Source: Petrotoga sp. UBA5851 (GTDB taxonomy: Bacteria; Thermotogota; Thermotogae; Petrotogales; Petrotogaceae). Taken from it: 50,634 nucleotides of DNA. Shown in pieces: positions 7,889 to 16,167 of the stretch (position 1 is its first letter; each line of letters opens with the position of its first letter). The notes beneath the pieces were generated by a model, which was not told the DNA's origin, made no database searches, and saw only the letters and a list, made by a program, of their open reading frames with translations. Position numbers and translations under genes: made by a program. The stretch is taken from assembly GCA_002431635.1 (NCBI GenBank), contig DJGH01000070.1, forward strand, positions 1 through 50,634. Direction: 5' to 3'.

Positions 7889-9199
7889 ATGGCAAAGCTT
7901 CAGACCGGCGACAAAAAGAACAACCTCTCAAAGAAATCTTCCCGTATAAGCAAAAAAGAAAGCATTGAGATCATTGGCCAGATCCCCGAACTGGAAGTAA
8001 AAAATATAAATCCGGATTCTCAGCAGGCAGAAGTAAAGGTTATTGTGAGAAGCAGAAAAAATGTTGATGCCATTATACAGACTCTGGAAAAAACGGCAAA
8101 ATCTAAAAACGGAATACTTACTTATTCCGATATAGACGAGGCTATGCCTGTGGAAGTATCTGATGAGCTTGATACGGAATTAATAGAAAAGATATATGTA
8201 GCACTTGAAGAGGCGGGTATACAGATACTTGACGATGAGGACTCCGAAGAAGAAGAAGAAATATCGGATGTTCTTGACGATACTAGAACCGAGGAAGAAC
8301 CGGCAGATGATTATCCTGATTTTTACGATGATATAGAGCTTAAAATGTATGATAATATATCGCTGAATGATCCTATAAAGATTTATCTTAAGGAAATAAG
8401 CAAGGTTCCACTCCTCACCCCTGCGCGTGAGAGACTTCTGGCAAAAAAAGCCCAAAAGGATGATAAAAAGGCAAGAGATGAGCTTATACGTTCAAACCTC
8501 CGTCTAGTAATAAGCATAGCAAAACGTCATGTAGGAAGAGGTTTGAGTTTTCTTGACCTTATCCAGGAAGGAAACATAGGTCTTATAAAGGCAGTTAACA
8601 AATTCGATTGGCGCAGAGGCTTTAAGTTTTCAACGTATGCAACATGGTGGATAAGGCAGGCTATTACCAGGGCTATAGCCGATCAGGCTAGGACTATAAG
8701 AATTCCAGTTCATATGGTTGAGACCATAAACAGGCTTAATAAGGTGATAAGGGAGTATTTGCAGGAAAATGGTGAATATCCAAGTGTTCAGGAACTTTCC
8801 AAAGTAATGGGAAAGTCTGAGGAGAAGGTAAACGAAATACTTCTGAGCGCCAGAGATATCATCTCTCTCAACTCTCCTTTAACAAGCGGGAGCGGCGAGG
8901 ATGACGATTCAGAGACCGGTGATTTTGTGGGTTCTCAGGATCTTACTCCGGAGGAAGAGGCCCAAAAAATGATTCTTAAAGAAAAACTTGAGGAGGTTCT
9001 TGATACCCTTCATCCAAAAGAAGCGTTGGTTCTCAAGATGAGATACGGATTTCTTGACGGAAAGCAAAAGACTCTTGAAGAGGTTGGACAGTTTTTCAAC
9101 GTTACACGTGAACGTATAAGGCAGATTGAAACTAAAGCTCTGAGAAAGCTCAGACATCCTAGCCGTAGTTCGCAGCTTAAAGATATAATTGATAATTAA
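7889..9199 (+). CDS. rpoD: RNA polymerase primary sigma factor (sigma-70)
   Basis: 436 residues from the ATG at 7889, chosen because it follows AAGGGGGTAAT; the frame is open further up but has no such site there. A basic N-terminus and an acidic linker (about residues 115-155, rich in D/E) precede the core: region 1.2 (DPIKIYLKEISKVPLLT), region 2 (ELIRSNLRLVISIAKRHVGRG, LIQEGNIGLIKAVNKFDWRRGFKFSTYATWWIRQAI), region 3, and region 4.2 (TLEEVGQFFNVTRERIRQIETKALRKLRHPSRS). It directs RNA polymerase to housekeeping promoters, and the perfect TTGACA-17-TATAAT next door matches that specificity. A weak promoter candidate lies at 7799-7828 (TTGAAC-18-TCTAAT). The gene stands alone, ends at a strong terminator, and lacks the dnaG/rpsU neighbours seen in many genomes. 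Confidence 0.95.
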   Translation: MAKLQTGDKKNNLSKKSSRISKKESIEIIGQIPELEVKNINPDSQQAEVKVIVRSRKNVDAIIQTLEKTAKSKNGILTYSDIDEAMPVEVSDELDTELIEKIYVALEEAGIQILDDEDSEEEEEISDVLDDTRTEEEPADDYPDFYDDIELKMYDNISLNDPIKIYLKEISKVPLLTPARERLLAKKAQKDDKKARDELIRSNLRLVISIAKRHVGRGLSFLDLIQEGNIGLIKAVNKFDWRRGFKFSTYATWWIRQAITRAIADQARTIRIPVHMVETINRLNKVIREYLQENGEYPSVQELSKVMGKSEEKVNEILLSARDIISLNSPLTSGSGEDDDSETGDFVGSQDLTPEEEAQKMILKEKLEEVLDTLHPKEALVLKMRYGFLDGKQKTLEEVGQFFNVTRERIRQIETKALRKLRHPSRSSQLKDIIDN

Positions 9200-9234
9200 C
9201 CAAGTCATAAAAGGCATATGTTAAAAACATCCCG

Positions 9235-9270
9235 CTTTTGCCGAACTAAAAATCCGGCAAAAGTTTTTTT
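9235..9270 (+). terminator. Intrinsic terminator of rpoD
   Basis: A 9-bp perfect stem (CTTTTGCCG with CGGCAAAAG) and an 11-base loop are followed directly by seven T, 35 bases after the rpoD stop. Confidence 0.9.
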
Positions 9271-9351
9271 GTATGTAACATGTTAGTGTAATTTTCATGT
9301 TGTTCCGACAAGAGGTATATATTTCCGCTGGGACTTTTTATTGTTTTTTAT

Positions 9352-9379
9352 TGAAACGTTCATATACAGAAGGTAAAAT
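9352..9379 (+). promoter_or_regulatory. Promoter candidate for the large polysaccharide operon
   Basis: TTGAAA (9352-9357), 16 bases, TAAAAT (9374-9379). It is the best match between the rpoD terminator and the first gene of the operon and would give a leader of about 90 bases. A second, weaker candidate is TTGATT-17-TATTTA (9393-9421). Confidence 0.45.
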
Positions 9380-9473
9380 AAGAATGTTACCTTTGATTCC
9401 CGTCCGACGAAAGGATATTTATTTGGGATATTATGTGATAAAATATATGTAATTATTGTTTTATGGAGGTTTT

Positions 9474-10805
9474 ATGACAAGTAAACTCTGTAAGTTTCTT
9501 GATATAGGTATCTTATTTCTGATAAATATTTTATCCGGAGTACCTGTATTGGTTTCTTTATTTATTGCCTTTGTGCTTTTTGTAGGCATATATTCTTTCC
9601 GGACGTATGATTATGATAATATGAAAAACTTTATACAGAACACCATACGTGTATTTATGGGGGTTGTGTCAGGTTTTGCCATGCTTGCGGTTTTTTATTA
9701 CTTCTTGCGGGATTATGTTTCGGCGGAATCGGTTTTCTATACATTTGTTTTTGCAACTGTTATCATACCTGTAGTTAACAGAATAAGTTTTGCTCTGTAC
9801 ATAAAGACAGTCATACCGCGCAAATATCTTGTTATAGGAAAGAAGAACGAGATAGGTCATATACTTGATGAAATAACCAGAAAATCATATGGAAAACTCT
9901 TGTTTGTAGAGTATATTAACCCTTCTCCTGCAAAGCTTCATAAGCTTATTGAAGAAAATTATAAAAAGAGAGATTTTTCTCCTTTTACCCAGTTTTTTTA
10001 TCCGGATGAAAAGCCTTGGAAAGAGGGAACATTTGATTCGATAATAATCACTGATCCGATTTTGGAAAAGTTTATACAGAACGATTTGGAAAAGCTTAAG
10101 GATAAGGGAATGGACATAGAATATCTTCCGACTGTTGCAGAGTTTTATCTTAAACGCATCCCGGTTGAGGTTCTTGAAAAGTTTGAGGAGCACTATAAGA
10201 TTGCATTTGGAAGCATTTCAAATTCACCCGCAAAAAGAATGCTTGATTTCATTGTTTCGCTTGTAGCACTTATAATCCTGTCTCCGATTCTTGCAGTGGT
10301 GGCCTTGTCCATACTTATTGAAAATGGAAGGCCGGTGGTTTTTAAACAGCCAAGAACCGGCAAGGACAATGAAGTTTTTATAATGCATAAATTCAGAAGC
10401 ATGAGGAATCAAAGCGAGGAAGATGTCAAAGGGAAGTTTGCCACAGATGAGAAAAGCCGTATACTTAAAATTGGAAGAATAATAAGGATGTTCAGACTTG
10501 ATGAAACTCTTCAGTTTTGGGATATTCTTACCGGAGAAATGTCTCTTATAGGTCCAAGACCAGAGCAGCCTCATTTTGTGAGTCAGTATGAAAAGGTTAT
10601 TCCATTTTATTCATACAGGCATAAGCTTAAAACAGGTCTTACAGGTTGGGCTCAGATAATGTACAAGTATACATCCACCGTCGAGGAAACCAAAGTAAAG
10701 CTTAGTTATGACCTTTATTATGTAAAAAACAGGACTTCGATACTTGATATAAATATTATTCTTAAAACCATAGAAGCTGTTATCTGGCGCAGAGGGGCAG
10801 TATAA
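9474..10805 (+). CDS. Polyprenyl-phosphate sugar-1-phosphate transferase (initiating enzyme)
   Basis: 443 residues from the ATG after ATGGAGGT (9463-9470). Membrane helices fill the first ~110 residues, followed by a soluble middle domain and then the bacterial sugar transferase domain (about 240-443). That domain has the re-entrant helix KRMLDFIVSLVALIILSP, the catalytic-loop motifs VFKQPRTG and HKFRSM, RLDETLQFWDILTGEMSLIGPRPE, and TGLTGWAQ. Enzymes of this WbaP/polyisoprenyl-phosphate hexose-1-phosphate transferase class load the first sugar phosphate onto undecaprenyl phosphate at the inner face of the membrane. As the first gene of a 17-kb operon it fits the initiating step. The sugar donor cannot be read from the sequence. 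Confidence 0.9.
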   Translation: MTSKLCKFLDIGILFLINILSGVPVLVSLFIAFVLFVGIYSFRTYDYDNMKNFIQNTIRVFMGVVSGFAMLAVFYYFLRDYVSAESVFYTFVFATVIIPVVNRISFALYIKTVIPRKYLVIGKKNEIGHILDEITRKSYGKLLFVEYINPSPAKLHKLIEENYKKRDFSPFTQFFYPDEKPWKEGTFDSIIITDPILEKFIQNDLEKLKDKGMDIEYLPTVAEFYLKRIPVEVLEKFEEHYKIAFGSISNSPAKRMLDFIVSLVALIILSPILAVVALSILIENGRPVVFKQPRTGKDNEVFIMHKFRSMRNQSEEDVKGKFATDEKSRILKIGRIIRMFRLDETLQFWDILTGEMSLIGPRPEQPHFVSQYEKVIPFYSYRHKLKTGLTGWAQIMYKYTSTVEETKVKLSYDLYYVKNRTSILDINIILKTIEAVIWRRGAV

Positions 10806-10821
10806 AACGGAGGGATAGATT

Positions 10822-12675
10822 TTGGTAAGAGAAGCAGATTATTCCATAAAAGATGTTCTTTATATATTTAAGCGTAGGAAAATGGTTTTTTTACTTGTGT
10901 TTGCAGCGGTTATGGCAGGAGTGTTTCTTTTCCTTTTTATGGCTCCTAAAAAATATGAAGCTTTCATGATTTTACAGTACAACAATGCCGAAGATAGCAG
11001 GTCAGATGTTTCAAGCAGTCTTGCATCACTTCTTGGTTCTGGTGGAAAGAGCGGAGAAAACGGTATATCCAATGAAATACAAAAAATGAAAAGTGATGAT
11101 ATACTCGGAATACTTGTGGATAAGTATGATCTTGTAAACAGCACGAACAACAGTCCAAGTCTTTATATGAGACTTATAGGAAAAAAAGTCAACAAAAGAG
11201 ATATGATAGATTCTATGAAAAAAGATATAGTCATAACCTACCACAGACCTGATGATATCGTTGAAAATACCTCGCTTTTGAGAATATCGTACAAATCTTC
11301 GGACAGAAATTTTGCGTATAGTGTTGTAAAAACATTGTATGAAGAGTATTTAAAAAAAGATCTTATAGGATATCAGAAAAAATCACAGGACAATATTGAA
11401 AAAATATATGCCCTTTATTCGCAGTACAGCAGTGAATATGAAGATATAAGCAAGCAGATAATAAAATTCAGGATGGATAACAAGATATCCTCTGATCCGT
11501 CTAGTTTTGCCAACAACAGCCTTTTTGAATACTATGGACAGCTTTATTCGAAAATTCTGACCTTGGACGAAAGGAAAACACAGATAGATATAAGTCTTAA
11601 GAGTATTGAGGATAACTTCATAAAAGCGGACAGAGAGACCAAGGAGCTTCTGCTTATGAACGATTCCACTATTGCTTCTACTAAAAGAAGTATAATCGAG
11701 AACAAGATAAAACTTGAAACTCTTCGGAAAAACTCTCCCAATGCTACCCAGATACCTCTTCTTGAATCAGAGATAGAAACCCAGGAGGAGTTTCTTCAGG
11801 AGCTTATAAACAATTATTTTAAAAGCAACGAAAAACTTCTTCTAGGCATGGATTACAATACTTATAAAGAGTACATAAGTCTTAAAATAGAAAAGGAAAA
11901 TCAGTCAGTACTGAAAGAAGTCTATGCTTCTATAATGAAGAAGCTCGAACTGAGTATAAACCAGCAATCCAAAACGTACGAACAGCTTTTTGATCTTTCA
12001 AAAAAACAGGCTGAAAACGAGCTTAAATACAAGTCTGCACTTAACGTTCTGGAAAATGAAAAAATAAAATCTGCTTCTTATGCTACCAGCTTTACGGTAA
12101 TGGATGATGTTTTTGTTCCGGAAAGGGAGATATATCCCAGCAAGAGAAGTACAGTTCTTTTAGGATTTGTGTTGGCAGTTTTTGCTGCCATGGCAGTGAG
12201 TCTTACTGTGGATTTTAATGATAAAAAAGTACATGATCTTGTGATGTTTTCAAAAACTGTTGCAAGGGTAGATTTCATTATAAGTAAGAAAAGAAGAAAA
12301 ATAGAAGAGCTTAAGGTTCTGAACAGTATTAAGACTTCTGAAAAAAATATAGTAGGCATTACTTATGCTCCTGGTATAAAAATTCATGAACATATCGATG
12401 AAATGCGTAAAATCCTCAGAGAGACATCTCTGAATTTTACAGACCTTTCCGGACTTTCTGAAAAGGATACTTATAGTGCATATGATTTGTTGAATTCAAA
12501 TGTAAAAAGTGTTTATCTTATGGACGAGTGCAATGGCTGGAAAACTTCTTTGTTCAGCGGAAAATGTGACTGTATATATATTCTGGTGAAGGAGAAATCT
12601 TCTTTGGTATCTGACTTTGCAAGGTTTTATAACGATTTTGATGAATCGAAGATAAAGATCGTCTACCTGGGGTGA
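10822..12675 (+). CDS. Second Wzz-type chain-length protein with pseudo-kinase tail
   Basis: 617 residues. It probably starts at the TTG at 10822, preceded by CGGAGGG (10808-10814); no ATG is suitably placed. The topology matches the paralogue at 1776: first helix about 18-37, a long coiled-coil periplasmic region, second helix about 443-463, then a tail of about 154 residues. In the tail, NIVGITYAPGIKIHEHI sits where BY-kinases have a strand and the ATP-binding loop, but the GK[ST] is absent (APGIKIHE). Further on, CDCIYILVKEKSSL and KIKIVYLG match the later strands of that fold. It is therefore likely a polysaccharide co-polymerase whose fused kinase has lost ATP binding. It is the second gene of the operon, just after the initiating transferase. 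Confidence 0.87.
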   Translation: MVREADYSIKDVLYIFKRRKMVFLLVFAAVMAGVFLFLFMAPKKYEAFMILQYNNAEDSRSDVSSSLASLLGSGGKSGENGISNEIQKMKSDDILGILVDKYDLVNSTNNSPSLYMRLIGKKVNKRDMIDSMKKDIVITYHRPDDIVENTSLLRISYKSSDRNFAYSVVKTLYEEYLKKDLIGYQKKSQDNIEKIYALYSQYSSEYEDISKQIIKFRMDNKISSDPSSFANNSLFEYYGQLYSKILTLDERKTQIDISLKSIEDNFIKADRETKELLLMNDSTIASTKRSIIENKIKLETLRKNSPNATQIPLLESEIETQEEFLQELINNYFKSNEKLLLGMDYNTYKEYISLKIEKENQSVLKEVYASIMKKLELSINQQSKTYEQLFDLSKKQAENELKYKSALNVLENEKIKSASYATSFTVMDDVFVPEREIYPSKRSTVLLGFVLAVFAAMAVSLTVDFNDKKVHDLVMFSKTVARVDFIISKKRRKIEELKVLNSIKTSEKNIVGITYAPGIKIHEHIDEMRKILRETSLNFTDLSGLSEKDTYSAYDLLNSNVKSVYLMDECNGWKTSLFSGKCDCIYILVKEKSSLVSDFARFYNDFDESKIKIVYLG

Positions 12676-12678
12676 TGT

Positions 12679-13731
12679 ATGAAAAAAGTTCTTATTATAA
12701 TAACCAAGGGTGACTGGGCAGGAGCGCAAAGAGTTGTTTATGAGATTGCAAAATATATCAAACTCAACTATTCCGATACGCTCGAGCTTGATGTAGCTAT
12801 AGGAATAAAAGGACCTCTTAATGAAGAGCTCAAAAGCATAGGTGTAAGGGTTATTGAGCTTAATAATCTTATATGGGAGGTTTCGTTAAGTAGCGATACC
12901 AAGGCTGTAAGAGAAATCCGTAGGCTTATTGAAGAAAATCAGTATGATGTTGTCCATGTCCATAGTACCAAAGCGGCCTTTGTAGGAAGGATAGCCGCAA
13001 GGAAAGCCAATGTAAAGAATATAATATATACTGTCCACGGATGGTGGGGAATAGAAAGATTTTCCGGGATAAAACGTTATATGGTAAGCCGTTTAGAAAA
13101 GTATTGTGCCGGTTTCACCGATCATATGGTTTTTATCTGCAAACGGGATATGAGTTTTGCATTGAAAAATAAAATAGGTCCAAGCGGTGCATATAACCTT
13201 ATATTAAACGATGTTTCTATAGACAGTACAGTAGAGCCGTCTCTGAGGAAAACCTTTGGAATAAGTGATAAAACGACTGTAATCGGGAATATCGGAAGGC
13301 TTGATGATACCAAACAGCCTCAGGCTTTTGTTGATATAGCCCAGGAGGTTTTAAAAAAGAATAAAGACTATTTTTTTGTCTGGATAGGTTCAGGACTCGT
13401 TAAGCCGGTAATAGAACCGCAGTACAAGAATAAGATAAAATTTGTAGGATTTATGAAAAATCCGTATCCTTACTTAAGGGATTTTGATCTTCTTCTAATG
13501 ACCTCCAAGTATGAAGGAATGCCCATAACCATAATAGAAGCATTAAAGTATAATATTCCGGTTCTTTCTTCTAATGTGGGAGGGATAACCGAATATCTAC
13601 CTTCCAAAAATCTTTATATGAACAGCAATGAGGCAATCGGAAAGATACTTAAAAAAAACTATGAGAAAAATATAGTTTATTCCGATCCTGATATGGCAAA
13701 AAAATATGCGGAGCTGTATCTGAATGGTTAA
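12679..13731 (+). CDS. Glycosyltransferase family 4 (GT-B fold)
   Basis: 350 residues; ATG three bases after the Wzz stop. The N-terminal half has the MKKVLIIITKGDWAGAQRVV start typical of GT4 enzymes and VVHVHSTKAAFVGRIAAR. The C-terminal half has the nucleotide-sugar site: IGNIGRLDDTKQP, then LMTSKYEGMPITIIEALKYNIPVLSSNVGGI, the E-x7-E retaining GT-B motif. It should add a sugar to the lipid-linked repeat unit on the cytoplasmic face. It overlaps the next gene by 8 bases, so translation is probably coupled. Donor and acceptor are unknown. Confidence 0.88.
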   Translation: MKKVLIIITKGDWAGAQRVVYEIAKYIKLNYSDTLELDVAIGIKGPLNEELKSIGVRVIELNNLIWEVSLSSDTKAVREIRRLIEENQYDVVHVHSTKAAFVGRIAARKANVKNIIYTVHGWWGIERFSGIKRYMVSRLEKYCAGFTDHMVFICKRDMSFALKNKIGPSGAYNLILNDVSIDSTVEPSLRKTFGISDKTTVIGNIGRLDDTKQPQAFVDIAQEVLKKNKDYFFVWIGSGLVKPVIEPQYKNKIKFVGFMKNPYPYLRDFDLLLMTSKYEGMPITIIEALKYNIPVLSSNVGGITEYLPSKNLYMNSNEAIGKILKKNYEKNIVYSDPDMAKKYAELYLNG

Positions 13732-14893
13732 ACTGAATTCAAGAACCATTCAATATTACTTACTTATTCTTTATACATTTTTTTCCGGAGTTGTTTTTTT
13801 TGAACCGTCGGTTGGGGATATACTTTTTATTGTTCTTCTTCCAATACTTATTATTCATGTAAAATTTAAAAAAACAGAATTCTCATTGCTGGCGCTTCTA
13901 TTGGTTCCGGCATTGTTTTCTTTTTTCTGGGGATTTGTAAAGTTTGGGTTTTTGAACTTTAAATTTGTTTTTATCGATATATATCTGTTTCTTCTCTTTG
14001 TTTTTTTCAAAGTCTGTCTTGACAACTTTTATGAGTACGACCGTAATATTATCGATACACTTATGAAAACATGGCTTGCGGTTGCATATCTTAATGTTTT
14101 CACCGGACTTTTTTCTTATGCTACTGGAAGATTTAATATAATGGGTCAGAGCATAGTGGGTTTTGGAATAAGACTGATAGGATTTTTTAAAGATCCGAAT
14201 GTTTTCGGACCTTTTGCATGTGTCTGCGGCCTTTATGTCTTTGAAAAATTCTATCAAAGCAACAAAAACTTGATCTTTACTATATTTAATTTTGGCTTCA
14301 TGAGCCTAGGGGTTTTTTTAAGTTTTTCCCGCGCAGCATGGCTTAATTACTTTGCGGGGTTGCTTTTCATAGTTCTTGTATATTCGTTCAAAAATAAAAA
14401 TATGTATAAATGGAGAACGCTTCTTCTGGTTTTTCTTCTGGTGTTTTTTATGGTTATGCTTATTTTTTCGGATATAACCATAGCAGGGATCAGTTTCAAA
14501 GAGTTTTTTAAAGGTCGTCTGGGAATAAAAAGTTATGATGCTCAGAGATTTGCTTCGCAGGGTAAGTCCTTGGTGATGCTTGATATGTCTAAGATATTCG
14601 GAATAGGTCCTGGCAATTATGAAAGGATAACAAACTATTCTGCACATAACACCTATCTTAGGTATATGGGGGAACGTGGATTTTTCGGGCTTATAACCGG
14701 AGGTCTCTTGGTGGCATTCATTACTCTGAGAGCATTAAAGATTAAGGGGAAGTATTTTTTTCTTGCTGCCTCGCTTATAGGACTGCTTGTAAACTCTTAC
14801 TTTGTGGATACTTTACATTGGCGGCATTTGTGGATAGTCTTTGCCATGATAGTATCCTATTCTTACAGAAAGGAGCCGTATGGGGAATCTTAA
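13724..14893 (+). CDS. O-antigen/exopolysaccharide polymerase (Wzy-like)
   Basis: 389 residues, almost entirely hydrophobic, with about 10-11 predicted membrane helices. A large loop between late helices (about residues 255-310) holds NYERITNYSAHNTYLRYMGERGFFG, the H-N-x-Y-L signature of the Wzy/O-antigen ligase (Wzy_C) superfamily. It would polymerise repeat units on the outer side of the membrane with the Wzz protein two genes upstream. A WaaL-type ligase has the same fold, but the presence of wzx and wzz in the operon favours Wzy. It overlaps its neighbours by 8 and 14 bases. Confidence 0.82.
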   Translation: MVKLNSRTIQYYLLILYTFFSGVVFFEPSVGDILFIVLLPILIIHVKFKKTEFSLLALLLVPALFSFFWGFVKFGFLNFKFVFIDIYLFLLFVFFKVCLDNFYEYDRNIIDTLMKTWLAVAYLNVFTGLFSYATGRFNIMGQSIVGFGIRLIGFFKDPNVFGPFACVCGLYVFEKFYQSNKNLIFTIFNFGFMSLGVFLSFSRAAWLNYFAGLLFIVLVYSFKNKNMYKWRTLLLVFLLVFFMVMLIFSDITIAGISFKEFFKGRLGIKSYDAQRFASQGKSLVMLDMSKIFGIGPGNYERITNYSAHNTYLRYMGERGFFGLITGGLLVAFITLRALKIKGKYFFLAASLIGLLVNSYFVDTLHWRHLWIVFAMIVSYSYRKEPYGES

Positions 14894-16157
14894 AACCGTT
14901 ATTATAAGTGCATATTCGCCTAAAGACACTGAAATAGCAGCTTTGCGTATAGAAAAGCTTGCCAAGTTCCTTTCCTGTTACTATGAAACATACGTTATAA
15001 GCGGCAGACCCCGCAGGGAAAAGAAATTTTTTGATACTGCAAAGGCTAAGCTTATAGAAACACGTTTCAAATCGTATGCTGCTGAGAATCTTGCAGTATC
15101 TTCCACTGTTGTACAAAATACTTCTGCAAAAAAAATTAATAAATTTAATCTTTACTACTTTCTTGAATATTTCTTTCCTATAGCGCCAGGAGGCATGAGG
15201 TTCTATAAGAAGAGGGATTTTTTTTCAGAGTTTGAAAAACTTATGCTTTCTTTTGATAATAATGAAAAAGTTTTGGTTATAGTTTCTTACGGACCGCACT
15301 TTATATTGAAAATAGGACGCAGTCTGAAAAAAAAGTATAAAGACAGGATAATTCTGGTAAGCGATTTTAGAGATCCTTACAGAAATTTTGAGCCACAGAA
15401 CGACAGCTTTAAATTTATGCATAAAGGTCTTAAAAAGATTCTAGCATACTCTGAGCTGATAACAACAGTTTCATCTGTCATGAAGGAAAGACTCTGTGTC
15501 AATTACTCGGTAAGGGAAGAAAAGGTACATGTGCTTTATAACGGATATGACCGGGAAGATTTTAATTTTTCAAAAATCATGCCACAGGAAAAAAGCAACA
15601 TTGATATTGTTTTTACCGGAAGTTTTTATCCGGATGATTTCAGGCAGATAGATCCTTTTCTCAAGGCTCTTTCGGAAAATAAAAATAAAAATATGGTAAA
15701 CTTTATATACTGTGGAAAAGACTCTGATTATGTCAGAAACAGTTTTGAAAAGTACGGTCTTTCACAGAGGCTTACCGATATGGGAATGCTGGATAGGAAG
15801 AGTTCTTTGGAGCTTCAGAATCAAAGTGATTGTCTGCTTCTTGTAACTTATACAGGAAATGATCCGGATCAGGGGTCATGGCGTATATCAGGCAAGGTTT
15901 ATGAGTATCTGAAAAGTCATGCTCTGATACTTAATATAGGAAGTCCTAAGTGGGAGCTGCGCGATATACTCCAGTCCGACGGAGTAAGCAAGGTAATACC
16001 GGCTTACGATACAAAAGGAATATCTGATTTCATCGATATGGCAGTTCAGAAGAAGTTAAAACCTGACTTTGCAGCCAGAGAAAAGTTGTTGGAGGAGTTT
16101 TCTTATGAGCGGCTTATAAAGAAGTTTGTTCAAAAAATAGAGAGCTTAAAATTATAA
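14880..16157 (+). CDS. GT-B glycosyltransferase
   Basis: 425 residues; the ATG follows AAAGGAGCCGT and overlaps the polymerase end by 14 bases. The N-terminal domain begins KTVIISAYSPKDTEIAALRIEKLAKFL, a pattern of GT4-like enzymes of surface polysaccharide clusters. VSDFRDPYRNF and ELITTVSSVMKERL occupy the cleft region. The C-terminal domain has VHVLYNGYDREDF, IVFTGSFYPDDFR, and a weakly conserved donor site around SGKVYEYLKSHALILNIG. It is probably one of the repeat-unit assembly transferases. Sugar specificity is unknown. Confidence 0.78.
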   Translation: MGNLKTVIISAYSPKDTEIAALRIEKLAKFLSCYYETYVISGRPRREKKFFDTAKAKLIETRFKSYAAENLAVSSTVVQNTSAKKINKFNLYYFLEYFFPIAPGGMRFYKKRDFFSEFEKLMLSFDNNEKVLVIVSYGPHFILKIGRSLKKKYKDRIILVSDFRDPYRNFEPQNDSFKFMHKGLKKILAYSELITTVSSVMKERLCVNYSVREEKVHVLYNGYDREDFNFSKIMPQEKSNIDIVFTGSFYPDDFRQIDPFLKALSENKNKNMVNFIYCGKDSDYVRNSFEKYGLSQRLTDMGMLDRKSSLELQNQSDCLLLVTYTGNDPDQGSWRISGKVYEYLKSHALILNIGSPKWELRDILQSDGVSKVIPAYDTKGISDFIDMAVQKKLKPDFAAREKLLEEFSYERLIKKFVQKIESLKL

Positions 16158-16167
16158 GGGAGGACAT

